A stretch of DNA of 64,000 bases from Apis mellifera (GCF_003254395.2 NC_037651.1:3968001-4032000); one strand, 5' to 3'. Shown: positions 1-14,360, numbered from the stretch's first letter. Numbers and translations are program-made. The notes: generated by a model not told the origin, from the sequence alone.

Positions 1-3000
1 TAATTGCATAATTAGGCGATAGTGTCGGCGATTTTATATTCCGCGGAAAAAGCGATGGAATTTGATAAAAGAGATGAAGAGTAGAGGGAAAAGATGGTCA
101 GGTGAATGGAACGAGGATGATGGTCTGTAATTAATGGCTGTTTATAATGTGGAACGGTTGATTTCTCTCAAGGTATGCGGGATCGTAAATGTGAATTCTT
201 AATTTCAAACTCTTGATGTCTGTTTTGTTTTGGGAATATATAATTTCCACGTCTTTTTTTTCTTTTTAATAATTAGTTAATAATAACTTAGAAAATAGAA
301 AAACTTAATAATTTCCTATAAAATAAATTCGTTCAACGAAGCAATAGTAAAAATCTATCAATATTTATACATAAATTGACTGATAAAAATTCTTTATTCG
401 ATTCCACTTTCCCTAATTTCCAAACCAACACGAATCGTTTCGTTAGCTGCGTGATGAGATCACAGAGGGATTTCCACCCTTCGTTCAACGAATTTTCCAT
501 CAAGCCTTGTCACCCACCACCGCCGTGTAAACACACCAAGATATCTCGATTATTTGGTCGGTACACGTGATGTAATGAAAAATGGATTTTCTCTTATGTA
601 TACGCTCGTGTGAAATTCGCGACATTATCCGCCTCTTCTTAACCGTTTGCCAAGTTTTTCTCTCGGGTCTATACATCACGTGATAAGGTGCTATCTCATT
701 GTCCAGGGATGCCTCGTACGTGATAAAATTGTGCTACGTGAAAGTTTACCATGGATATTGAATTTAGAAAACTGCGGCGCGCCATCTGGAACGTTTTTCG
801 CGAATATTACTTATCCTATGCTGTAATAGCGTGCTATTTTTCCCTTTCCCCGTGATCCTAGTTTTTCGCGTGTCTTGTTCCTCCATCTCCCTCTTTCTAT
901 CCTCTGCCCAAAGAAAATTGATATCAATCTGCGCTATTGGAAATCATTTTCATTTATTTTCCTTCTCGAACGTCTCAACGTTTGAAAAATTTCACACGGA
1001 TGGAAATATGTACTTTTTCTTCTTTGTTAATATTAGGTATATTAATATCGTAACTGATTAAAAATTGTTTTAAATTCTTTTTTTCTCGATAATTATTTGA
1101 AATAGATATAGATGAGAGTATTGAAAAAATTGTATAAATACTATTTTAGTTTATAAAAAATTATTGCTAAAAAAAAGGAGGATATTTCAATCTTTGAGAA
1201 AGCTATAAAATTGACAAATAGATTTATTTAGTAGACAATCAACAGGTACGATGAACTATGATCTATAGATGAAAGATCGTAAACCTCGCGCCATATCGAG
1301 ACAATGAAGACAATTTCGAAGTCTGTAATATCTACTAGGAATCATAGGTGTAGCGATTGATAAATGGCCAGGTCATTCAACCCTCTCGATTCTAACGGTA
1401 CACGTGTGTCCTATATAGCTATAAAAAATTGCCAACGCAATACAACAACTTGCTAGCAAAATATACACGCCTTGGGAATGGAATTTAAAGATTAAGAAAA
1501 AAATGTTTAATCTTTATGGTGTGATTGGAATACTTTCGAGGATAATTATTTATTGAAACTGAAACATTCAATTCATAATGGAAAAGAAATATATGTCGTA
1601 CTTCGAAATGGAATAGTTTTTAAAATGTATAGAATTTTAAAGTCGATTATTATTGGAAATAGAAAGTATATTCGATAGAAAATGTATGCGATAGATGGAA
1701 CATTTTTGAAAAAGTGGTCACGTTGTTGGATAGTTTGTATAAATAATTTACAAAATGCATGGAATATTGAACTAATTATTTGGAATAAAAAGTATTCAAA
1801 ATTAAAATATTCATTCGATAGAAAAAAGAAAAGAGAAGAAAAGAAAATGAAACGTATGAGTTTTTAAAAATTCTTCTTTCGAACATTCAACAGTTATAGT
1901 GTAACCCTTTAAAAAAAGGTAGAAACAAGTTTTAAAACTCTCGTAGAGAATTCAATTCAATTTTTGATAGCTTGGAACACAAAATTTAAAATTCAGATTG
2001 CTCAATTCCCAATATATATATATACATAAAACAAAGAAAATAGTCAAATAATTTTCCAAATTAAATTACCAGAAATATAATAACCGATCAATTGGAAAAC
2101 ATTTAACCTAATAAATATTCCTTGAACAAATATATTTCTTTAAACAAACGGAAATAAAAATAAAAATAAAAGAAGAGAACGCGAAAAATCCGCAACACAC
2201 GAAGAAACATGGACGATGTTCCCTTCCCAGGTAAAAGGAATTTCACGGAAAATTGATCGGCAACAAGCCTCGACTTTCTCTACCCGCGGAACCATAACCA
2301 TCATCCTCCCATCTACAGAAATCCTCTCACACCTCTCATCCGTACATCTGTACAAAAGTTCCATCCAGTGTCGCGGGAAACCCTGTTCCGGTTAATCCAT
2401 CCGGTTTATCCCTCCACTTATCCGACTGTCTGCCTCGAAAACGTGCGTTTACGCGGAAATCCTTAGACAACGTTTCCCGCGGAATTTCCCGATAATTAGG
2501 TGTCGCCTTGGAAAATTATCCGTCGCGAATACAAGCATGGCGGCGGGCCATGGATCGCGTGGAGTGGAGTGGAGGAAGGCAATGGGAGGAGGCAGAGAAA
2601 GAGAGAGTGAGAAAGAGAGGTGGAGAGGGATTCGTCGGATGGCGTTCACGGAAGCGAGAATGATTAGGCGGAAGGTAATCTTATTAGTCGTTCGGCAGTC
2701 AAGCTTTCCTTTAAACCCTGACGCCCTTCTCTTCATCTTTGTCGCGATCCTTCGCGCCACGGAGCCCGGCATCCCCCTATTATCCCCCATAGACGAGCCT
2801 CCTTCCGCGTACTAACGATGTTTCGTAAGGAAAATCGAAATAGTCAACGCATCTCCTTCTTCGACGTTCGATTTTTAAGAATTTGGATTTTATTATACGC
2901 GATTTTTGTTAATTGGAAATGAATATGTACAATAATTTCAATCGATCAATTTCGATCGAATTTATTTTATACTTCGATATTAATTAAGTTAATATTTAAC

Positions 3001-4640
3001 TCGTCTGTTTTATAAAAAAATATCGAAGTAATAGCGTGGTATCTATTAATATTTGCCAAACTTTTAACTTTCACGAGTAAATATAGCAAATATTCCGTCC
3101 AGAAATGGAATACCTATCATCCTTTCCAAACAACAATTCGAAAGCTACGATTTCAACAGGGGAGGGGGGGAAAAAAATGTATTCCAAACACATGGGAAAA
3201 GTGATCGGATAGATATAGATCGCAATTTTTTTTTTTTTTCCAAACAAATTGCGAAGTATCGAATTGTTGTCGGCGTTGCAATTAAAACCTCGTATTCAAA
3301 TATCGAAATGCATTTAGAGATGAGTTGAGCTATTGAAAACTGTTAACAACTCATCATTCGAATCGATGCAAAAAAAAGGAAAAAAAAGGAAAGAAAAAAA
3401 TACTCACACGCAACTCTTCCCATCGTTTATCTCTTTATCCCAACGAAAAACTTTTTCGCGCAATTTATGCAACTGAAAATTACCCTTAAACTGCTCGAAC
3501 AATCTCGCAAAGTTTCCCTCCTAAAAGAATAAAAATTAGATTCCGCGGTTTATTTCTTCTTTGACAATTTCTTCGACGTTTCACCTTCGTAAATCTACGA
3601 TGAACTCTCGTGACTTTCTACTTATCTCGGTTATTACCACGTTTATATATTGTACCTTCTATGATAATTCGCTCGAGACATCTTTATTATCCAAGAATAT
3701 CTTCCATAACGAGTTCACAGAAGGAAAAGAGAGAAGGAAAAGAGCTTCATCTACGTTCGCATGAAAAATTAAACAAGAGTTAAATTTTTAATGGAAAAAT
3801 ATTGCAGATTGTTGCAAAAATAAAATAAAAAAATTCATGATACAATAGTTTATGTGGATATATTTTAAAGATCCAATCTATCTTCATTCTTAAACTTTAC
3901 AAATTCAAGAATACGCCGTCAGAGTGATCCAAAGATAATCTTCGATCGAACGATTTCTCGAAGAAAAAGGGAAAATTTATTTCCACGAAAGGAAAAATTT
4001 TCCAGGATATATACTACAAATAATACCCTCTTTCTTACACTCTTCCACGAGAAAACGCAAACACAAATTGCGGGATGTAATCAGCACAGACGTGCACCTC
4101 AAGTGTCCTGATCCAGAGAGACAGAAGAATAAAGGGGAATCGAGGAAAAAATTACGTTGGTAACCTTTCAACGACGGCCGTCTTATACCCGGAAACGAGA
4201 TTTGTACGAAGCTTATTATATTCCCTAACATAATAAGCAGTTCCAGTTTGCCGAGAAGCGGTGGATACAAACTCGAGGAAATCCTCTTTCCCAATATTCC
4301 TGAATAATTCCTCCAGAGGGCATTAAATACAAGGGGAATAAACTTGTTTACAGTAATTATCGTCTTCCTTAATGAACTTTCTTAACCCTCATTCCTTCGC
4401 ATTCCTCTCTATCACCATCCTGATTCACCTATCAAACAAAATCTCGAGATCCGTTTAAAAAGAACGACCAAGTAATTACAAACAGGTTTTCCTATCCCCG
4501 TTTCCAATCGAATCGGCCAATCATTAATAATAAATCGCGACAAATTGGACGGAAGACGCCTTCCCAATTAAATATGGCCGAGGGAATATTAATACTAACG
4601 CTTCGTTAAGACGCCCCCGATCTTTCTCCAAGTGGTGTGA
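1..4640. other. AT-rich non-coding stretch, no gene seen
   Basis: I see no supportable exon. The open frames here are short, several begin only at non-ATG codons, and they fall in low-complexity or AT-rich sequence. It contains homopolymer T and A runs (for example near 3228-3239) and a moderately GC-richer patch at about 2400-2820, whose frames on both strands are rich in charged or low-complexity residues. Read as intron or intergenic DNA upstream of the I-BAR exon at 54261. Confidence 0.6.
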
Positions 4641-4648
4641 AGAAGAAA

Positions 4649-4673
4649 GTGAGAGAAAGAGAGAAAGAGAAAG
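4649..4673. repeat. GA/GAAA-rich microsatellite
   Basis: An imperfect purine tract of alternating gaga and gaaa units. Similar GA/CT tracts recur throughout the window and are typical of hymenopteran non-coding DNA. Confidence 0.7.
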
Positions 4674-4926
4674 ATCCATCCCTCTGACCAACGTTCATAA
4701 ATTCCACTCCCGTCGTGAAGTTATTAACGTAATTACCAGTGAAAAGCTTAAGGGGATGGCGCGGCTACACCCCCTTTTTCGCACCCCCGGTAATCGATCT
4801 AACATCCCCGGCCCGCAGGAAATAAAGGATACAAATCGGTTTTTCCGCGTCCAAATTAAACCGCGTCGGATGATCGAGGGGTACTGTGGTGGTGACGCGG
4901 CCGTTGCGTGACGCTGTTGCAGCTCG

Positions 4927-4942
4927 TAATCCGGGATAATCC
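4927..4942 (+). promoter_or_regulatory. Paired TAATCC homeodomain-type sites
   Basis: Two perfect TAATCC hexamers start at 4927 and 4937, in the same orientation and exactly 10 bp apart, followed by a TTTAAT stretch. TAATCC is the recognition word of K50 homeodomain proteins such as Orthodenticle. The one-helical-turn spacing would place both sites on the same DNA face. The words are seen in the sequence; binding is inference. Confidence 0.2.
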
Positions 4943-5219
4943 TTTAATTTTTGCGGATTCGATTTTGCAGGGCAGGGACCGTATATGTGTGCGTGTGTAT
5001 ACACCATGTGGATTCGAAACTTACGCATGGTGACGCGTAAAGACGGCTATTTGTATCCATCGGCGCATATATTAATCATAGGCGAAGCTGGATCTCGATG
5101 TAGAGCACGTATCGATACGTATAGATTGGCGCGCATAGATGCATGCGCGTTGCGAATGTTGAGTACGGGATTGAGTGACGGGATCGAGTTTTGTATATTG
5201 CATGCGGGGTGTTAAATTA

Positions 5220-6049
5220 TAAATTGTATAATTTACACGGTGGATCATATAAATTTGGGAGGGTGTATCGAAGATTGTGTTGAAGAGATTCGAGAAATCG
5301 TATTTCTTTTTTCCTCGAAATGGAATAATTAATAATTTGTGCCATTTTACGGTACTTTATTTCCATAGTATTTTCCCAGTTTCGAGAATCACTTCAGTTT
5401 ATTAAACTGTTCAAATTATTTCGATATTAAAATACCTTTATTATACCTTTATACCGAAAATTTGTATCGAAAGATACTCGTCGAGTTTTCGATCGATGTT
5501 CAATTTTCTCCCGTTGGAAATAATTTTTCCTCTTCTTCTCCGTTAGAAATATCGCGACATTCTTCGTAATTATTCGCGCGTATCACGATGTCGATCGATG
5601 TCACGTATGCCAGTTAAATGAAATTTACAACCGCGTATTGATTGCGTTTGTCGATTTGTTTGGACAAAGACCGCCGTATTACCCGATAAATAAATTTCAT
5701 TAATTAACACCAGGGATTTAACCACGCAAGATTACGAATCCAATAGGATTTGCGTTCGCGCGATAACAATCGGTTTTTCAACCGATTTTCCCCACGCGTT
5801 TAACAAGATACTCGATCACGATTTCCATATCTCTTCTTTCTTTTACTCTTTACAACTCTTCGAACATGATTAGATATTATATCACAAAATTATATCGCAT
5901 TAAAAATTCGATCATATCGAAAGTAATCATCTAAATACTTCCACGTACATCCCATCCATGTATCCCTCTCCCCATCTTGATTAATCGATGGCCGAAGGGA
6001 GACCGCTCACTTGTGCTCGATCGGATTATTACGTTTCCGAGATAAATTA
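5220..6049. other. AT-rich non-coding stretch, nothing recognised
   Basis: AT-rich sequence with frequent cga/tcga words. I see no exon, repeat array or structured element. Confidence 0.5.
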
Positions 6050-6370
6050 CTCGCGTACTTGGCCACGCCGAGAGGCCTCGCCTAAACATCGCAACACCGG
6101 TTCCTGAGGGGGATGGGGAGTCGGTGGTGGTCGGTGACGCCTCGCGGCCAAGGGGTTGGGGGAGGACGCCTCTCCACTCAGGTGGCCCCCGATCCCGATC
6201 GGAAGCCAATTAATATCCACCGATATATCCACCTTTCCTCCTCCTCCTCCAACCGGTGGAATACACCACCGTTGAAACATAACTGCACAGAGGCGTGATA
6301 TACACGCGCCATGGGGCTCGGTTGTCGGCGATGGGGCCCCCATAAACCTCGTCATGCGATAACGCGGCGT
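6050..6370. other. GC-rich island
   Basis: A locally GC-rich block inside AT-rich surroundings, with a G-rich run near 6108-6165 and CTC repeats near 6238-6249. Overlapping open frames occur on both strands, but their composition (proline/glycine/histidine-rich, overlapping in several frames) fits GC content rather than coding. It could be a conserved regulatory element or an unrecognised exon of another gene; I have no motif to decide. Confidence 0.35.
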
Positions 6371-6440
6371 TAACCTGTAGTTACCTCGTTATTTTCTAAC
6401 GGCCTTCCTCGTCTCGAGGAAATCGAGGTTGTAACGAGGC

Positions 6441-6485
6441 CGAGGAAGAAAGAGAAAGAGAGAGAGGGAGAGAAGGAGAGGGGGA
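6441..6485. repeat. GA-rich purine tract
   Basis: A 45-bp nearly pure purine run of gaga, gaaa and gagg units on the + strand. It could bind GAGA-type factors, but similar tracts are common here. Confidence 0.7.
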
Positions 6486-6499
6486 GTTGTCCCCTTTCT

Positions 6500-9400
6500 T
6501 TTCTGGAAATCTTTCTTCCTGTGATTTACCTCCTCGGCTGATTTATCATTACGGCGATTCCAGCAGAAAATTTATTATCAGAAGGAGGAGGAGGAGAGGA
6601 TTGCTTTTTTTTTTTTTGCGTATGTCGCGCATGGTTTGTGGAATTTTATTGGAAGGGTTATTCTTTTGAGAGGAGATACGAGAACGAGATTATTCGATTA
6701 TTCGCGGTTTGCAATGGATAACTGGTTAAACTGGTACATACGATGCGTATAAATAAGTTGCGACGTATAAGGACGTGGTTCGAGATTGCGTGTTTATTTA
6801 CAGAGATGAATTACTTCGCTCGCGTTCGTGGAAATAGAAATTCTACGAATTTGGAAAAACAGATGTTGATGTTATTATTTCGACGTAGTTCGTTCGAAAG
6901 TAGTTAACGTGGTTTAGTTTAACGTGACTGTTTGTACATCGACGATCGGAATTATACGAGTGAAAATATTCAGAGACAATAGGTAAGAATTATAATTTTT
7001 AAAAAGATTTTTTTCATTAAAGCAATAATCGATTCTTCCATAGATCATTTTTATCGTCAAGATATCGTTAGGATAGAGTTTGGAGTCTTTAGAAAATCTT
7101 AATAATATCCAATAATTGTCACTCGTTCCTCTTAATTAGAAAAAACTGCTGTGATTAGCCGAAAGGTTCCTAAAGCTAATTGCTACAAGGCTGTTAGTAA
7201 TTTTTTTTAAAAAAGGCGAGCAGACGTACAGTGGTAAGCCGCGACTAACGCGATTTAGTTGGCCAAGTAAGTACTGCACGTGTCCTAACGAGGGTCTGTT
7301 CATTGTGCATATTCATTAGAACGTTCATTATGACCATTTGTCGTCCACTAGACGTCCCCCCTCCCTCTATTCCTGAACGGCCCATCGGGATTCATTTTTT
7401 TAATATTCAAAGCGAGAGAAATTCTTCCACCAAAGATTTGCAATTTTACGATCGACCTTCGATAATACAATTTATCGTTTCATCATTCCACTCTTCATTC
7501 CAATTCTAATTTTATCCTTTCTGTTAAACTTGAGCAACAGAAGAGAAATACGAATTCATAAAACGTTTTAATCTGTTTCTTTCTTTGGCAATGAATAGAA
7601 TATTGTAATAATTAATAATTTAAAAGTAATAATTATTTCTTATAAAATATGTTTTATTAGAAATGTTTTATCGATAGATGAAGATTGGAACGATTTTAAG
7701 ATTAAAATTTTAACGTATTGAAATGATTTCTTGTGTGAGAAGTGGGAACATTAAAGTGAGAATATTAAAGCAATTTTTTTGTAACGCGAATTCGTCAAAG
7801 GAAGAAAATTAATATCCGTTTAATTTTCTATTCCTTCGACTGTGGATTACAAGACATCTGAAATCTATCGTGAAGAAAAGAATTCGTTACCACGTCCGTA
7901 ATATGAAGGCACGTTCGAAGGAGGGGCGTTTCAGGGGTACAATAAAAAACCGAACGATGTAATTTCGCGAGGGTGATTCCGTATCGAGTCACCCTTCTTC
8001 CTTCCCTTTTTTAATAAAGCAGCTCCCGGATTTAACTGTTCCCCACCTTCAAACAGCGATAAGAAACCTTCGGCACAAGTTTCGATGTTTGTCTTCTTAC
8101 ATCGAGCTCGAGGAATTTTAATTCTATCTTTCCTACGCTTTGTAATTAAAATATCTCTCGATTAAAAAGTGAAAGAGGCAAAAAGAAAATTTCATTATTG
8201 AAATTTTACGAAACTGAAAAGCATCTTCGATGTATAAGATTTATACGAATAATACAAATGTATAAATAAATAATACCAAAATTCCAGCAACAATATTTTC
8301 AAAGAACGAATACGTCCACGTCTAAATTTGCAATAAAACGAAGATTCGCAATCTATCTTATAACAAATCGTACAATTTTCAATCCAATACGAGTACAACG
8401 AAAAAAAAAAAAAGAAAAACGTGCAACACGAACTCACATCGATAGCCAAACAAAGCACGGGCACGATGAAAAACGAGCATCACGATCGACGAAGAGGAAC
8501 AAAGTTCGTATCGTGATTTTGGACGATACGTACGAGGGGTGGTGCAACCGGGGTGGTTAATGATCGAATCTAGATGCAATTGCGATAAAATATCGTTCTT
8601 CCGCCGGCCCGGCACCCGAGGAAATCGCGCCATTTTTTTTAACCGACGGTTAATAACGCGGATAAATTTTTTCGTTATCTAACGTCGTGGACACGACGAC
8701 GTTGTTAGCCGGTCCAATTAATGAGGCGCGGCTATATTTTCTCGCCGAAAGGAGTAGACACGGTTGCCGAGTCTTGATAGTCTGGGTCGTTAATGAGATA
8801 GAAATAGTAATGAACCAAGCCTGGTCCTGTGAAGAGTATCGCGTGAATGAACAACTTTCCTCTTTTCCTCCTTCTCCTTTTCTTTCCTTCCCTTCTTCCT
8901 TTTTTTTTTTTTTTACCGCGCCACTTGTGCAGCTTCTCTGACGCCCTTTGATAACCACGCGCTGCTTCGTTAGAATTTTTTGAAATAAATTTTACGCGAA
9001 AGAAAAAGAAAAAAGAGGATGAAATGAGCGTACACTTTGGGAAAGAAGGAATATTTTTAATATTGTTTAAGAGAGTGAACAATTGCGTGTAAAGTTTGTA
9101 ATATTTTTATCTATCAGCTATATTTTGAGAAAACTAAATTTGAAGATACAATTCTAACGATAATTCCGCTTCTTTTATCAAAGCAAAATTGCGAGGAGAG
9201 AGATTAAAGTTTCCGGCATGGTTGACCATGAAGAGAGAAATGTTTTTTCCACGCAAGTTTCTTCGTCGAACAATTGAATACAATTCAGTTTTGGGGATCG
9301 AGAAATCGTGGAAAGTGAACAAGGGGAAGAAATATACGGGAAAGGAAAGGAATCTCGTTTCGATTTCGAAGATACAATTGGAAATTAACGCGATTGTCCA

Positions 9401-12400
9401 GGGACAATTTTACATTTCCAATTTGCCCACAAAGGATTTATATCGGTCGCGTTATTGTTACATTATTAAAGCCATTATTCAATGAACACGGGGGCGCACC
9501 ACCGTGAATGAATTTTCATGATGCGCCGCATTTTCAGCCGAGGGAGAAATTATAATTTCAATTTAATAATTCGGATACGAAAACATTTATAGACATTAGT
9601 AATATAATTAATTGCAAGCCGCGTTGAAACAACGGCGTTATATCAATTGATTTTATCGGTTCAAGAACTTTCAGTCGAAATCCGTTCCTGAACGAGGAGA
9701 GAGGGCACGTACCTCTCTCTGATAAAACAGTGTAAACAGTTTTTGATCAAAGAGAAATAACTGGGAAAATGAATTCGATGTCAATTAAGATTTTATAAAT
9801 ATTTGCATGGATACAGTGAATATTTCCTCGAAGAAAATGACGAATGAAATAATTTTCTATCCTTCTGAAAAAGTGTAGAAAATTACAAGGATCCTTTCTC
9901 CAATCCTTCAACTCTGATTCTAAGAAGAAATTCGCTGTATCCAGAATACAAATATTTTAAAAATCTCGATCCAATTTTAACGATCGAAAGATATCATTCC
10001 ATTTCTCGATCATCGCGTTGTATACGATGGAAAAATTTTACAAAATTCCCAAATTCCAATTTTGACAAATTTTTACATCCATCTTCTCCTCTTATTCGCC
10101 GTAAGGAAAAATATTCGAGATTCCTCCGTGAAATCTGCGAATTGCGCGAATCCTTGACGCGACATGGCCGGATCGCAATCCGAAACGTGATATTCCACAG
10201 GTAATGCTTGTTTCATGGGCGATGGAGAAGGAGCAGGTTGAAATCGATGTGCATACCGCGCGTTATCGTACCAGGGCACATTGTCGTCATTCGAGAAGGA
10301 TGTAGATAGAGAAAGGAACTAGAAACGGCCAATTAAGGGCGAGGATACCGAGTTCTGCCGATTGCATACCGCTGCTGCTTCGATTCGATACGAACTGGCC
10401 ACGAATTCTTTCGACGAATGCTAGCCATTTTTACTTATCAATTATCGATAGTAATTCGAGTAATGCTTGTAAATTATGCCTCCGTAAAATTGTAACCATT
10501 GGGAATCGTGGAATGATCGGTGCAACTATAAACAATTTGATGGAATTTGTAGAAAGCGATTAGATGATTCAGTGGAAAGTTCTTGACTCATACTTTTCAT
10601 ATTTAACATTGGAAATACAGTTATTAATACAATATTAATATATATTTAAATATATTACACGCTCAAGTAATATTTTGTAAATGTACATATTACTTCTGCC
10701 TTGATGAATGAGAATTAATTTGCACATTTTCAATATTTGCAAAAGGAAAAGTTAATTTGATTATTCCTTACTCCTTTTAATAACACTTCTTTTTATTACT
10801 CTCATGGTTATTTTCATTATCTATATCTTATTGCTGTTATAAATCAGTAATTATATAATTACCTATCATTAAATCAGCAATAAACAATCTTAAAAAAAAT
10901 TAAAAATCTGTATAATGTACGTATTAATTAAGAAACGTTAAATTTTTCGGGGAGAAAAGAAGAAAAATTCGTATCAGGATACCATAAATACCATCTAATA
11001 TCTGAAATTAGAAAACGAGGAAAATTGAAGTTACGCTGTTGCTCCTTTCGTTTCATTAAAGACTCGACTATTTCAAGGTACAATTTTACGATACATATTT
11101 CAGTGTTTTTCCAAGGAACTTGGATAAAAACTTGTTGAAATAACGCGGTTGTTGAAAACAGTCCACCGCCACGTGATATAGAGAAAGCTTGTTCCTGAGC
11201 CGCCAACATTTATGATACTTATATACCATCGCGATCCAGGTGTTTCGGGCTTCCCTGGCTATTAATTGTCAAAGTAGTCAACCTCTCTCTGAGTCATGTG
11301 TTCCGCGTTGAGAGCAGCAGACTTGTAACTGACGTATGACCACGGATTTCCAACGAGGAGATAAACATTCGGTGGGAAACCAAAAAAAGAAAAAAAGAAA
11401 GCGAAACAAACACCCTTGTTCTTGTTCAACGTGGAAAATTTGCCAACTGAATAAGACGATTAACATATTTCCAAATTCTTCTTTAACCCACGACACGATT
11501 TATTAAATGCAATTAATTTAATTTAAATTTAATATCGTTTTATATCGAGTATTGTTTGGATTGAATTGGTTGAGTGAAATTAGTGGAAAGATATTCTTGT
11601 TCGATTGTTTTGTAAGGGATTTTTTTTTCTCTAATTATTATTATTTAATTGGATGGGTTATATAATTGTGTAAAACTGCATTTTTGTTTCTTTTAAATTT
11701 GCCTGGTAGAAGGGAAAAATATAAGAAGGAAAAATTGTAGACTTTTTATTCCATTTTGAAAGAGGATTCATTTTATATATTAGTAATATTTTTCCCTTCT
11801 GATATTCGAAAAATTGTATGTCACCGTGTTTGAAGTAATTTTACATAAAAAATAGAATATATTAATAAAAAGAACCTGTTAACATAATTTCAAAAGAACT
11901 ACATCCCCGTGTAAAATAATGTATTAAACCATTCATATTAGAAACTTAGCAAAAGGTTTCTTATCAATATTCCTCCTACACGTTTCTTCCATTAAACTCT
12001 TAATAAGTCGGCTTAAATCTTATCATAATCCAGATTTTCAAGTTTATCACAGATCTTCCTCGATGACGAACCAACTTCTTCCTTCATATTTCTTACTTCT
12101 TTCCAACTCAATTTCATAGATCTCGGGGAAGAATATCGGGAAGGAAGAGGGAAGAATTGCATAATTTTCCGCACGATTGCCACGAAATTTTTCGAATCTT
12201 TCTCGTTGCTGCAATCACGATTGGAATCAAAAATTCCGGTTGTTGCGCGAACGTCGCAGAACGTTGGCCAACAGCCAATTATAAATTTTTACTTTGTTGT
12301 AGGGGGAGGAGAAACGCCACCTCCTCGTGCAAATTTCCCTCAGCCAATGCCGAGCAAACATTCGTGGTAGAGAAATTATTGTTCCGATAGAAACGAAATG

Positions 12401-12513
12401 ATCGAGGAGGGGGATCGAAACTTATTGAACGTGTATATATATCTGAGAGATTTGTTTCGAGCAGGCAATTTGAATGTTTTATTGTTTTTTCTTCACCCTT
12501 CTACGCCCCTTTT
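6500..12513. other. Non-coding stretch, mostly AT-rich
   Basis: No exon recognised. A short tandem of Grainyhead-like words (AACTGGTT followed by AAACTGGT) lies near 6719-6736. Long T/A runs occur near 6606, 8400 and 8900. A frame of about 98 codons at 9189-9485 (+) has no recognisable motif and overlaps a minus-strand frame; I do not call it a gene. Confidence 0.5.
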
Positions 12514-13059
12514 CCTGGGATAGATCGTAAATCTTCTCTAGGATCGATACTCATTTGGATCTCTGGCTTCTGGAATTGAGATTACGTTGTGTTTCAATAT
12601 TCGATTGTGACGAATTCTAAAATTTTTATTATTCTGTTCCTCTACAAGAATTCTGAAATCTTCTTATACATCACCATAAAGTTGTCCATTTCTGTCCTGG
12701 GATAGATCGTAAATCTTCTCTAGAATCGATATTCATTTGGATCTCTGGCTTCTGGAATTGAGATTATGTTGTGTTTCAATATTCGATTGTTGACGAATTC
12801 GTAAAATTTTTATTATTTTGTTCCTCTACAAGAATTCTGAAATCTTCTTATACATCACCATAAAGTTGTCCATTTCTGTCCTGGGATAGATCGTAAATCT
12901 TTTCTAGGATCGATACTCATTTGGATCTCTGGCTTCTGGAATTGAGATTATGTTGTGTTTCAATTTCGATTGTGACGAATTCGTAAAATTTCTATTATTT
13001 TGTTCTTCTACAAGAATTCTGAAATCTTCTTATACATCACCATAAAGTTGTCCATTTCA
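12514..13059. repeat. Three-copy ~182-bp tandem repeat
   Basis: Three head-to-tail copies begin at 12514, 12696 and 12880, so the periods are 182 and 184 bp. Each begins with cctgggatagatcgtaaat and ends with gttgtccatt. The copies differ by a few substitutions and 1-3 base indels (for example tctctagg versus tctctaga). No frame stays open across the array. It looks like a minisatellite produced by recent tandem duplication. Confidence 0.93.
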
Positions 13060-14360
13060 GTTCAGCGTGCAAGTCTTTTTAGAAATTTTAATTATGCAAA
13101 GATTTATATAAAATTAATATAATCATAAATTAACAGTTCTAATTTTTAACAAACAATCCAGACAAACGCATCTATGAAAAATTTCTTCAGCAATACAACA
13201 AAATTTATCGAATGGAAAATAAAAATTCGAGCATCAAATCGTTTCGAAGAAGTTAATTAAGAAGGAAATCCCTGTAATTATTCCTCGAATATTCTTATTT
13301 TCACGATTATTAGTTTTTACATACGCAAGCGTGATAATTTCTAATCAGGATTAGAAATTTCCGAGGCTGTAAATACGTAGATACGGCAATCGAGGCGGCA
13401 TCCTTTTTCTGATTTAGCGAAAAAAGGGAAAAAAACGCGCGCAATGACACGTCGTAAAATTTATCTAGCGATTTTAACGCCGTAGGAAGAATCCTCGCGG
13501 TGACAAATCGCGCGTGTACCGTTCTTCTCCAACTGTATTTCCCGTCGAAAAGAAAAATTCCCGCGCTCGGTGACCTGTAAAAATACACCGTGTCTCTCCT
13601 CCCTCCCCTCCCCGTTAGATTCCTCTTACCTTCTCTCTCTTTTTTTTTTCTATTTTTTTTTTTACGCGTTGCAAAGCGTACCCAGTCGAAACGTGTGCAA
13701 CTATTTGCAAAAAGCGCGGGATCGATATTGGAAGAAGAATTCGTCTTTTTTTTTTTTTCCTTTTTTCGGAAGCGTCATTTCTACAGGGTGATGAGAAAAA
13801 AGGGTTTCGGGAAATTTTAGGACGAAACACTTGGCAATTAATATTTTGGGCAGAGGAAGAAAATGAATGAATTTTTGGTTTGGTAATAGTTTCAATGAAT
13901 TATTTGTTAATTTCTAATAATATTATTTTTATTTGAAAGAAAATTTAAAATTTGTTATCGAAAAGTTTTTAAATATAATTGGATTATTATTTGGCATTAT
14001 TTGTATAAGTTTGATATTTAGATACTAAAATTTTAAACCAAAGAAAATTCTTTGTATTTTTTTTTTATAAGAAATTACTCGGTGTAGGATTGTATTATGT
14101 AATTAAAAAAAGTGATTGAAATTAAATAATATCACAAACTTTAGCTATTGATATGAGAATTAATTGGATCATTTTTTTATCATTTTTTCCTAATACAATA
14201 TATATATATACATATTTATATATATACATGTTTTATCTTGACATTTGCAATTCTGAATACATTAATTTTTCTCCCGATGCTCATTAAAATATTTTTCTCT
14301 CTTTATCCAACGCTTATCTATCTCGAAAGTTATAAATCCTTTTTATCTATCACCCCGTAT
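13060..14360. other. AT-rich non-coding stretch with T-rich tracts
   Basis: Contains polypyrimidine blocks near 13590-13670 and 13744-13768 that create spurious Phe/Ser-rich frames on + and Lys-rich frames on -. An (AT)n-like segment lies near 14198-14226. No exon seen. Confidence 0.5.

Noticed and set aside
1410..1432. TATA-like ctatataGCTATAAAAAA segment
   Set aside because: No initiator or downstream promoter word at the expected distance; such AT words are common here.
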